The translations under genes and the position numbers were made by a program. Below the pieces are notes generated by a model. The model did no database searches and was not told where the DNA came from. It saw only the letters and a list, made by a program, of their open reading frames with translations. From contig CAKKQC010000021.1 in the NCBI GenBank assembly GCA_919901855.1, positions 186,001 through 250,000 of the forward strand: 64,000 bases of DNA, read 5' to 3'. Of the stretch, positions 17,239-25,700 are shown piece by piece; the stretch's first letter is position 1; each line of letters opens with the position of its first letter. This DNA is from a bacterium (GTDB lineage: Bacteria; Oederibacteriota; CAKKQC01).

Positions 17239-18333
17239 ATGAAGGAGGCCTACTCGGCCCAGCTCTTCGCCTTCGTGAAGCAGAGCTGGTACGACGCGAA
17301 GGGCCGGTTCGGCGTCTGGGAGGGGTCGTGTTCGTGTTGCGGCCTCCAGACCACGGACGTCTCGTTCTACGGCTCCTGGCTCTACGTGAAACTCCTTCCC
17401 ATGCTCGAGAAGTCGGGCCTCAGGCTCACGCGCAAGTTCCAGCGGAAGTCCGACGGCTGGATCCCGCACTTCTTTCCCGGAACCTTCGAGCGCATCGACA
17501 CGTACCACCGGCAGGACCTGAACACGCAGTTCGTGCTCATGGTCTTCCGGGACGCCGTGCTCTGGGAGGACCGCTCGTTCATGCGCGAGATGTGGCCCGC
17601 GGTCGAGAAGGCCGTTGGCTGCGCCCGCGCGATGGACCGGGACGGCGACGGGCTCCCGGAGGTGGCGCCGGCGGCCCAGACCTTCGACTCGTGGGGGTTC
17701 AAGGGGACCGCGATCTACACCGCGACCCTGTGGATGGGGGCGCTCAAGGCGGCGGCGAGGATGGCGCGCGATCTCGGGAAGGTTGGGGTCGCGGCCGGGT
17801 ACGAGGCCGACTTCGACCGCGCGCGGCGCGCCACGATCGCGAAGCTCTGGAACGGCACGTACTTCATCCTCGCCGCCGACGGCGGGAAGCGGGACCCCGG
17901 GTGCCTGATCGACGCGCTGGCCGGGGACTGGTACTGCCGGCTGCTCGGGCTGGGCGGGATCCTGCCGGACCCCATGGTCGTTTCGCACCTCGACGCCGTC
18001 TGGCGGCTCAACCGAAAGCGCGTGGACCGCTCGTACATGAAGTCATACGAGACCCCGGGCGAGACCGGCTGGTGCTACGTGAACGGCGGGTACCCGGACC
18101 GCCGCCGGGTCGGGTTCCAGCAGTACGAGCCCTGGACCGGGATGGAATACGCCTACGCGCTCCAGCTCGATCTCATGGGGCGGCGCTCGCGCGCCCTCCA
18201 GGTGGTCCGGAACATCCACGATCGCAAGGACCGGTGCGGCATGGTCTGGAACCATGTCGAGTGCGGCGGCGACTACTTCCGCCCCATGATCATCGGCGCC
18301 CTCTGGGACCGGTTCCTGTCGGGCATGCCATGA
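17239..18333 (+). CDS. GH116-like glycosidase, catalytic domain only (5'-truncated)
   Basis: From the ATG at 17239 the protein is 364 residues, but the homologous reading frame begins earlier, at about 17179, without a start codon. Full GH116 enzymes (glucosylceramidase/beta-glucosidase/xylosidase type) have an N-terminal beta-sandwich domain of roughly 300 residues that is missing here. The catalytic (alpha/alpha)6 domain is intact: FGVWEG with the likely nucleophile E28, DGLPEV, and TFDSWGFKG with the likely acid/base D150. It abuts the methyltransferase gene with no promoter and looks like a deletion product. It may be a pseudogene or a shortened enzyme. A second GH116 C terminus lies at the right end of the window. 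Confidence 0.65.
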   Translation: MKEAYSAQLFAFVKQSWYDAKGRFGVWEGSCSCCGLQTTDVSFYGSWLYVKLLPMLEKSGLRLTRKFQRKSDGWIPHFFPGTFERIDTYHRQDLNTQFVLMVFRDAVLWEDRSFMREMWPAVEKAVGCARAMDRDGDGLPEVAPAAQTFDSWGFKGTAIYTATLWMGALKAAARMARDLGKVGVAAGYEADFDRARRATIAKLWNGTYFILAADGGKRDPGCLIDALAGDWYCRLLGLGGILPDPMVVSHLDAVWRLNRKRVDRSYMKSYETPGETGWCYVNGGYPDRRRVGFQQYEPWTGMEYAYALQLDLMGRRSRALQVVRNIHDRKDRCGMVWNHVECGGDYFRPMIIGALWDRFLSGMP

Positions 18334-18401
18334 AGCTGAACCAGCGATTCGCGCCCGAGGGGGCCCTCCCCGGGCAGGAGCGGAGGTGGCGGAAGCGGAG
18401 C

Positions 18402-18407
18402 TAAGAT
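18402..18407 (+). promoter_or_regulatory. Leaderless-type -10 box (TAAGAT)
   Basis: TAAGAT ends 9 bases before the ATG of the AraC regulator at 18417. No ribosome-binding site is visible between them. Confidence 0.5.
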
Positions 18408-18416
18408 AGGGCGGAT

Positions 18417-19346
18417 ATGGCGTCAAGGAGCATGAGGCCGAAGGCGAATACCGGGGCGGACGCGATGCCGGTGTGGGTCAGCGTCATCCCGGAGTGCAGG
18501 GGATTCGGCACCGCCAGGATGCCTGTCCCGAACTCCTCCAGGCGGAAGGGAGGATGGTGGCCCTGGCGCGTCCTCCTGGTCGAATACAAGCGCCTCCGGG
18601 AGGGGCACAGCTTTCCCGTCCACCGCCATCCGCCCGGGCTCTTCGAGTTCTACGCGGTGATGGCGGGCAAGGTGACTCTGTCGGTACGCGGGAGGGCCCC
18701 GATCGAGGTCGGGACGGGCAGGGCGGTGCTTCTTCCCTCGCTGGCCGCGCACTCGATGGAGAGCGCGGGCGGGGCCACCGTCGTGAACATGCATTTCCCC
18801 CTCTCCCGCCGCGAGCCGTGGCTGAAGATGCTCAACCTGCTCGAAGGGAAGGTATCCGGTCTTTCGCCGTCCGCAATGGCGACGGTGCGCCAGCTTGTCC
18901 AGCTCAACAGCCGGCCTCGCGCGTTGCGTCCGTACCTTGCGCACGCCCTCCTCTCCTCCATGCTCCTGAGTGCCGCTGCCGAAGCGCGTTCGGGGGTGCC
19001 GCGCGGCGTGGTGCGGGAGGCCGGCTCTCCGCTGGCGGACCGCGTACGCTGGCTGATCGAGCACCGGTTGTCCGGTCGCTGGATCAACACCGACATTGCG
19101 AAGGCGCTTGGGATGAGCGTGCGCGCGCTCGAGGAGCGTTACCGGGCCGAGACGGGCGGCTCGCTGCATGCGGCCGTGATCCGGATGCGGCTCGACCGGG
19201 CCCGGCACCTGATGGCGTCCGGATCAGTGTCGGTGAAACGGGCCGCCTTCGAGTGCGGGTTCAGGGATCCGTCGTACTTCGTGAGGGCATATCGCCGGGT
19301 CCACGGCGTCACTCCCGGGGAGCTGGTCCAGGGCCGCTCCGCCTGA
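18417..19346 (+). CDS. AraC-family transcription regulator with N-terminal cupin
   Basis: The 309-residue protein has a cupin-type sensing domain (residues about 60-140, with HSFPVHRHPPGLFEF and VLLPSLAAHSME) and a C-terminal AraC/XylS pair of helix-turn-helix motifs. The first is IAKALGMSVRALEERYRAE, and the second is VKRAAFECGFRDPSYFVRAYRR followed by the usual HGVTPGEL. It would sense a sugar and control the adjacent polysaccharide genes. A candidate operator of two direct repeats 21 bp apart lies just beyond its stop codon (19368-19397). The last 25 codons and that operator are repeated at 44269-44450. Confidence 0.95.
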   Translation: MASRSMRPKANTGADAMPVWVSVIPECRGFGTARMPVPNSSRRKGGWWPWRVLLVEYKRLREGHSFPVHRHPPGLFEFYAVMAGKVTLSVRGRAPIEVGTGRAVLLPSLAAHSMESAGGATVVNMHFPLSRREPWLKMLNLLEGKVSGLSPSAMATVRQLVQLNSRPRALRPYLAHALLSSMLLSAAAEARSGVPRGVVREAGSPLADRVRWLIEHRLSGRWINTDIAKALGMSVRALEERYRAETGGSLHAAVIRMRLDRARHLMASGSVSVKRAAFECGFRDPSYFVRAYRRVHGVTPGELVQGRSA

Positions 19347-19367
19347 CGGGAGAGGCGCCTTCGTGGA

Positions 19368-19397
19368 AAAGTACCATCGCTTGGCATGAAAGTGCCA
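19368..19397 (+). promoter_or_regulatory. AraC-type operator: two direct repeats 21 bp apart
   Basis: AAAGTACCA (19368-19376) and AAAGTGCCA (19389-19397) start exactly 21 bp apart, two helical turns, the geometry of AraC-type half-sites. An overlapping inverted pair TGGCA-N6-TGCCA (19382-19397) is also present. It sits 33 bases before the -10 box TAGGAT. Confidence 0.65.
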
Positions 19398-19400
19398 CAA

Positions 19401-19436
19401 CCCGCGCGTAGTCCGGCGCATACCGCGGGTTAGGAT
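19401..19436 (+). promoter_or_regulatory. Inverted repeat and -10 box (TAGGAT)
   Basis: CCCGCG (19401-19406) and CGCGGG (19424-19429) form a conserved inverted repeat directly before TAGGAT (19431-19436). The same arrangement appears in the right copy, where the -10 box reads TATGAT. The -10 box is followed by a true 5' leader here. Confidence 0.5.
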
Positions 19437-19501
19437 GTCCGGGGCTGGCGTTGCACTCCGCGGTGCATGTCATGGCGACCACTGAGGAGGGAAATGGCAT
19501 T

Positions 19502-20272
19502 TTGAGAACGATACGAGCGGATTGCCGGAGCATCAAGGGGCCGAAGGACAGCGCCTGGCGCCGGTGCGTGGGCGCCTGCCACGCGGCGCTCAACCTGCGC
19601 GAGGACTGGCGTCGCCAGATCGAGTTCATCCATCGGGAGTGCGGGTTCGAATACGTCCGCTTCCACGGATTGCTGGACGACGACATGGAGATCTACCATG
19701 AGGACGCGGAAGGAACCCCGTTCTACCGCTGGGAGAGGCTGGACGCTCTCTACGATTCCATCCGCAACGCCGGTATGCGCCCGTTCGTGGAGCTGGGGTT
19801 CATGCCCGGGGCGCTGGCCAGTGGCGACAAGACGATCTTCTTCTACAAGGGGAACGTAACGCCGCCGCGGTCGATCGACAAATGGGGCGGCCTGATCGAG
19901 GCGCTGGTACGCCACTGCGAAGAGCGTTCCCTGCCGCAGGATCAGCTGACCGAGCCCGACCAGGTGTTCTTCCGAGAGGACCTGGTGGCGAAGGAACGCG
20001 GACCGGTGCGCGTGGACATCGCCGGCGTTCCGGCCGGCCGCTACCGGCTGACCATCCACCGGGTTGGGTACGCCGCCAACGACCTGTTCGACGCCTATCG
20101 CCGGCTGGGCATGCCCGGGACGCCGGACGCGGACCAGCGCCGGGTCCTGGAACAGGCGACCGCCGACGAGCCGGTTGTCCAGCGGGACGTGACCGTGGGG
20201 AGCGACGGCGGATTCCGGACGGAGATCGCCCTGCGGGAAAACGACGTGTTCTTCATCGAGCTGAGGCGGTGA
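19502..20272 (+). pseudogene. GH39 beta-xylosidase remnant, catalytic core deleted
   Basis: From the TTG at 19502 this 256-residue frame has the start of a GH39 enzyme: RECGFEYVRFHGLLDDDM, VELGFMPGALASG, the FYKGNVTPPRS region and WGGLIEALVRHCEER. It then jumps at about residue 140 to a C-terminal GH39-like tail (RLTIHRVGYAANDLFDAYRRLG). Roughly 200 residues that hold both catalytic glutamates in GH39 are absent. The frame stays open, but the enzyme should be inactive. The start is uncertain; GAGGAGGG at about 19484 suggests TTG 19502, and an ATG at 19472 is possible. It is the first gene behind the left operator. Confidence 0.8.
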
Positions 20273-20302
20273 GGCCGGTCGCGTGCACGCCCGGGCGACC
20301 CG

Positions 20303-20308
20303 TACAAT
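20303..20308 (+). promoter_or_regulatory. Leaderless-type -10 box (TACAAT)
   Basis: TACAAT ends 7 bases before the ATG at 20316, which is also where a signal peptide begins. Confidence 0.5.
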
Positions 20309-20315
20309 GGGCAGG

Positions 20316-22703
20316 ATGGGATGGCTCGTTCTCCTGGGAACGGCCGTAGCGACGGCCGGCATGGCGTCCGTCCACCACACCGCAACCCTGACGATCAGGG
20401 CCGACCGGCCCGGGCCGGCGGTCAGCCCGCTTCTCTGGGGAGTCTTCTTCGAGGAAATCAACCGCGCGGGTGACGGGGGACTCCTCGCCGAGATGCTCCA
20501 GAACCGGTCGTTCGAGGACGACGCGAACGCCATGCCGGGCTGGACCCCGGTCGGCAAGGCTGTGGCAGCGCTCGACCGGTCCCGGCCGCTGAACGATCGT
20601 AATCCGGCAGCGCTGCGGCTGGTGCTCCGGTCCGCGGGCGACGGAGTGGCCAACGCCGGGTTCGGCCGGCCCGCGCGGGATGGACAGCCCGCGTACGCCG
20701 GCGGGCTCGCGATCCGGGCCGGTCGGCCGCTGATACTTTCCCTCTTCCAGCAGGCGGACAGCCCGGTCAAGCCCCTGGAGGCGCGGCTTGAAGCCGCCGG
20801 CGGCACCGTGCTCGCTCGCGCGCGGCTCCCCGCGGCCGGCACCGCGTGGTCGCGGACGGAATCGCGGCTCGTCCCGTCGGGAGACGCGGATGACGGGCGC
20901 CTGGTCATCGCCGGTACGGGAGCCGGCGAGGTCCGGCTCGACCATGTCTCGCTCGTGCCCGTGGACACGTGGAAGGGCCATGGACTGCGCCCCGATCTCG
21001 CCGGGCTGATCGCCGCGATGCGCCCGGCATTCGTCAGGTTCCCCGGCGGGTGCTTCGTCGAGGGCTGGAACCGGGCCAACGCCCTGCGCTGGAAGGACTC
21101 GATCGGCGATCCGGTGTCCCGGCGCGGCGTCGGGAATCTCTGGGGCTACCGGACCACCGGCGGGTTCGGATTCCACGAGTTCCTGCAGTGGTGCGAGGAT
21201 CTCGACGCGCAGCCGCTGTACGTCATCAACGCCGGCATGGGGCACGGGTTTGCGGTCCCCATGCAGGAGATGGGCGAATGGGTGCAGGACGCCCTCGATC
21301 TCGTCGAGTACGCCCGCAGTCCCGCCGACTCGCCGTGGGGAGCCAGGCGGGCGGCGGCGGGCCACCCGAAGCCGTTCCCGCTGAACTTGATCGAGATCGG
21401 CAACGAGAACGGCGGGCCCGAGTACAACGAGCGCTACGCGCTCTTCCACGACGCGCTCAAGAAGCGGTATCCGGACATTCAATTGATCGCGAACGTCTGG
21501 AACGGCGTCCCGGACAGCCGCCCGCGCGACCTCGACGACGAGCACGCCTACATGGACGTGGACGGATGCCTCGCGCGCGCCGGCTCGTACGACGCCCGGC
21601 CCCGCACCGGCCCGAAGGTCTATTTCGGCGAGTACGCGGTGACCAGCGGGTGTGGCCACGGCAACCTTGCGGCGGCGGTCGCGGAGGCTGCCCTCATGAC
21701 CGGAATCGAGGCCAATTCAGACCTCGTCACGATGGCGTCGTACGCCCCGCTGCTGGTGCATCCCGCCTGGAGAGCCTGGAACCCGAACGCGATCGTCTTC
21801 GATCATGCGAGAGCCTACGGCACGCCGTCGTACCACGTGCAGGCGCTGTTCGCCTCGAACCGGCCCGAGAGCAACTGTCCCGTCGCGATCCGCCAGCCGG
21901 ACCTGCCCCCTCCCGCTCCCAGCGGCTGGTTTGGCGTCGGCACGTGGGAAACGCAGGCGGAGTTCAAGGACGTTTCCTACGTGACGCCCGACGGCAGGGA
22001 ACACCTGGCTGCCGGCGCCGGTCTCGATGCATGGACGACCGCCGGTGGCACCTGGTCGGTTGCTGACGGACTCCTCCGCCAGACCGGAGGCGGGACCCCG
22101 GCCATGGCCGTGTCGAAGATCGGTCAACTCGGCGACGGCACGATCTCGATGAAGGCGCGAAAGACCGGGGGGAAAGAGGGATTCCTGATCCTGTTCCAGG
22201 CCGCAGACCACTCCCAGCACCGGTGGTGGAACCTCGGCGGCTGGGGCAACACCCGGCACGGGATCGAGCAGGTCACCGGCAATCCCCGCGTCCCCGGCTC
22301 GATCGAGACCGGCCGGTGGTACGACGTCCGGATCGAGCTGGCCGGTCCGCGGATCCGTTGTTACCTCGACGGCGCGCTCGTGCAGGACGTGGTCCGGGAA
22401 GTCCCGCAATCCGTATACGCCGTCGCGGGACTCACCAGGGACCGGCGCGAGTTGATCGTCAAGGCCGTCAACACGTCCTCCGTCACGGTGGACGCCGCAT
22501 GGACGCTCCAGGGCGTCACCCCGGTCCCGGCGCCGGGCACGGTCACCGTGCTCACCTCCGCTTCCCCCGCCGACGAGAATTCGTTCGAGGTCCCGGACCG
22601 CGTCGCCCCGGCCACCTCCCCCTTTTCGTCGGCCGGGCCCCGGTTTGCCCGCGCCCTGCCCCCGTGGTCGGTCACCATCATTCGGCTCCACCTTGTCCCC
22701 TGA
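20316..22703 (+). CDS. Secreted GH51 alpha-L-arabinofuranosidase with extra C-terminal domain
   Basis: The 795-residue protein has a signal peptide (MGWLVLLGTAVATAG). GH51 motifs follow: WGVFFEEINRAGDGGL, VRFPGGCFVEG, then the acid/base E364 in IEIGNENGGPEYNERY and the nucleophile E439 in KVYFGEYAV. The C-terminal 250 residues include a laminin-G/CBM-like beta-sandwich (GFLILFQAADHSQHRWWNLGGWG) commonly attached to GH51. The enzyme releases terminal arabinofuranose from arabinan or arabinoxylan outside the cell. It is followed after 58 bases by the large GH2 gene. Confidence 0.95.
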   Translation: MGWLVLLGTAVATAGMASVHHTATLTIRADRPGPAVSPLLWGVFFEEINRAGDGGLLAEMLQNRSFEDDANAMPGWTPVGKAVAALDRSRPLNDRNPAALRLVLRSAGDGVANAGFGRPARDGQPAYAGGLAIRAGRPLILSLFQQADSPVKPLEARLEAAGGTVLARARLPAAGTAWSRTESRLVPSGDADDGRLVIAGTGAGEVRLDHVSLVPVDTWKGHGLRPDLAGLIAAMRPAFVRFPGGCFVEGWNRANALRWKDSIGDPVSRRGVGNLWGYRTTGGFGFHEFLQWCEDLDAQPLYVINAGMGHGFAVPMQEMGEWVQDALDLVEYARSPADSPWGARRAAAGHPKPFPLNLIEIGNENGGPEYNERYALFHDALKKRYPDIQLIANVWNGVPDSRPRDLDDEHAYMDVDGCLARAGSYDARPRTGPKVYFGEYAVTSGCGHGNLAAAVAEAALMTGIEANSDLVTMASYAPLLVHPAWRAWNPNAIVFDHARAYGTPSYHVQALFASNRPESNCPVAIRQPDLPPPAPSGWFGVGTWETQAEFKDVSYVTPDGREHLAAGAGLDAWTTAGGTWSVADGLLRQTGGGTPAMAVSKIGQLGDGTISMKARKTGGKEGFLILFQAADHSQHRWWNLGGWGNTRHGIEQVTGNPRVPGSIETGRWYDVRIELAGPRIRCYLDGALVQDVVREVPQSVYAVAGLTRDRRELIVKAVNTSSVTVDAAWTLQGVTPVPAPGTVTVLTSASPADENSFEVPDRVAPATSPFSSAGPRFARALPPWSVTIIRLHLVP

Positions 22704-22761
22704 CCGAGGCGGCCCCGGGTCGGGCAAGAGCTTCGCTCCCGCAAGAACGGGGGCCTCGATA

Positions 22762-25700
22762 TTGGCAAGACAAGGCGGACTCTCCCTGCTGGCGATCATT
22801 TTCGCGCTGGGTGTGAACGGGGGGGCGAGGGGGAGCGACGGTGTCCGGGAGGATATCTCCCTCAACGGGAAGTGGGAGCACGTCGTGGTACCGGCGAAGT
22901 CCGACAACGTCCCGGCGGAAGGCTGGAAGGAGTTCACGGTTCCCGGGACCGTGTGGCTCGGGACCGAGGCCCCGGGCAAGTACCTGTGGCTGCGCCGCGA
23001 GGTCGAGATCCCGGACAAGTCGCCCGGGTGCCGGTTCTTCGTGGACGTCCGGGGGGCCAAATACGATCCCCACGTCTATGTTGACGGAGTGCTCGCCGGC
23101 TTCCGGCTGGAAGGCTTCTCGCCGTTCGAGGTCGAGATCACAGGGTTGGTGAAGCCGGGCGGCAGGCACCGGATCGGGATCCGGTGCCGGGATCACGGCG
23201 TGGTGTTCTCGAGGAAGGAGTCATCGAAGGGGAAGTTCCTCGCGCCCGTGGGCGGATACAAGAACCCGGCGGGACCGTTCGGGGACATCCTGCTCCGGAT
23301 CCGGCCGCCGGTCCGGCTCGTGGACCGCGATCTCGTGATCGTCACCTCGACGAGGAAGGGGACGATCACGGTGACCGGCCGGGTGGACGGCGGCGGCGGC
23401 GACGGCCTGATGGTCGATGCCGTCGTCCTCGACGGCGGGAAGGAGAGGCTCCGGCTCGACGCCGGACGGGTGGGTCCCGGCGGGGAGTGGACGATCGCGA
23501 AGGCGTTCCCGGACGCCCGCTGCTGGTCGCCGGAGGCCCCGCATCTCTACCACCTCGGGATCTCCCTCCGCCGGGGCGGGGACCTCGTCGACGCCCAGAC
23601 GATCCGGTTCGGATTCAAGGAGATATGGACGGAAGGGCCGGACTTCTACCTGAACGGGGTCAAGCGCCACTTGCTGGCTTCGAGCACGTGGCCGGTAACG
23701 CAACCCCAGAGCGACGAGGAGATACGCAGGAATCTGGAGACGATGAGGGCGGGCAACGTTTGCACGTTCCGGCTTCATACCGAGCCATGGCCCGCGCGCT
23801 GGCTCGATATCGCCGACGAGGTCGGAGTCATGATCGTGGACGAGGCCGCGGTATACACGGACACCGGATCCTACGCGTACAGCGACCACGGGTTCTGGGA
23901 GAACTACCGGACGCACCTGGCGGAACTCGTGCGCCGGGACCGGAACCATGCCTGCCTCGCGCTATGGAGCCTGGGCAACGAGATCATGTTCATGGGGAAC
24001 GCGAGGACCTGCCCCGACCTGGAGAAGAAACTCGCGGAGCTCGGGCGGTTCGTGAAGGGGATCGACCCGCACCACCCGGTCACGTTCGAGGCCGATCTCG
24101 ATCCGGGAGGTTCCTACGACGTCATCGGCCTGCACTATCCGTGGGAACTGCCGAACCAGCACGCGTACCCGGTGATCTGCGACTGGCTGGGGAGCCGGGT
24201 CCAGACCGAGGCGGGCGGCGGGATGCTGGGCCAAAGGAGCACGGGGTTCCTCTGGGAACGGAAGAAGCCGCTCTACATCGGCGAGTACCTGTGGGTCCCC
24301 ATACGGGACTACTCCGCCGGGTCGGTCTTCTTCGGGGACGAGGCGTACCTGAACCGGGGCGAGCACACGGACCGGGCGCGGGTGCGGGCGTGGACGGACC
24401 AGACGCTGGCGTACCGGCGGTCGGGAGTCTCGGCCATGTGCCCGTGGTCGGCGTTCGACTTTGGCGGCCGGCCAGGCAAGCGGCGCGGTTACGATGAGCA
24501 GAAGGAGTTCTACCGGCGGGTGGCGGCGTACCTTAGGACCCGGGACAACCGCGTGTTCGCGGGGGAGAAGGCGACTCTCGAGTTCGACGTCTTCAACGAT
24601 TCGGCGAAGACCCTCTCCCTGGAGCTGCGTCTCCTGCGCGCGGGGAAGACGGTCGCGTCCGCGACGCTGGTCCTGGAGCCGGCCGGCTACCGGCCGGTGA
24701 GCCTGGCGGTGGAGGCGCCGCCGGTCAAGGGACGCAAGGTCTTCGCGCTGGAGGCGGTCCTGCTCGCCGACGGTGATGAGGTCCATCGCGCGGCGTGTTC
24801 CCTGGGGGTGGAGCCGAAGACGGAGCTGGCGGCGCCGGCCGGAACGCGCCTCGTCACCTACGATCCCGCCGGTACGTGGCCGGGTTCGGTGAAGTCGCTG
24901 GACGGTCTGGCCGGCGTGGACTCGGCGCGGACGGTCCTGGTCGTGGCGCCGAATGCGCTTGGGAAGGACTCGGGCGGCGGGGTTCCCGTGATCGGAGGGA
25001 CGGCGTTCGATACGGCCGCGTTTACGGGCTTTCTCCGGTCCGGGGGCCGCGCGGTCGTGCTCGAGCAGGAGACGCTGGGGCCGCTCGGCATGGGACTCAG
25101 GCTCGTCGAGCACGGGTCGACCATGACGTTCCCGCTGAACCCGCGGCACCCGTTGCTGGAGGGGATCGGAGCCGGGGACCTCGCGTTCTGGCGCGGCGAC
25201 CTCTACGTGGCGCGGCGGCAGGTGGTCAGACCGGAGAGCGCCGGCGGGCGGGCGATCGTGGTGTCGGGCGGGCCGAGCTCGCTCGACCAGGCTGCCGTGG
25301 TGGAGTTTCCGGCCGGGAAGGGCCGCCTCGTGCTCGTGCAGGCGCTGGTCGGGGGGAAGTACGGGACCGAGCCGGCGGCGCGCCGGCTGCTGGCCAATGC
25401 GGTCGCATACCTCGCCAGGTGGCGGCCGCCGCGGCGGGACCGCACGCTCCTGCTCGGCGACGACGACGCGTTCGCGGCCAGGCTGTCGTCGGTCGGGGTC
25501 GAGTTCGAGAGGGCCGCGGGGTCCCTGCGCCCCTCCGGCCTGGCCGGCGTAGGGCTCCTCATTCTCGAGGGCGGCGGGGAGGGCATCACGGGATCGCGGG
25601 AGGCCGTGGCCGGGTTCGTTCGCTCGGGCGGCGGCCGGATCTACTGGCACCGGCCCGGGGCGGAGGCGTTCCGGGCGCTCGGGAAGGCGCTCGGCGCGTC

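Larger units (their letters stand above)
19269..19450 (+). repeat. Left copy of ~180-bp direct repeat (AraC tail, operator, promoter)
   Basis: This segment covers the last 25 codons of the AraC gene, its stop, the direct-repeat operator and a promoter. It aligns without gaps to 44269-44450, exactly 25,000 bp downstream in the same orientation. By hand, about 142 of 170 positions match between 19271 and 19440. The operator portion is the best conserved (28 of 30). Confidence 0.9.

Noticed and set aside
18330-18404. 24-codon frame starting ATGA at the end of the GH116-like gene
   Set aside because: No family, no ribosome-binding site and strong composition bias; it may be trailing sequence only.
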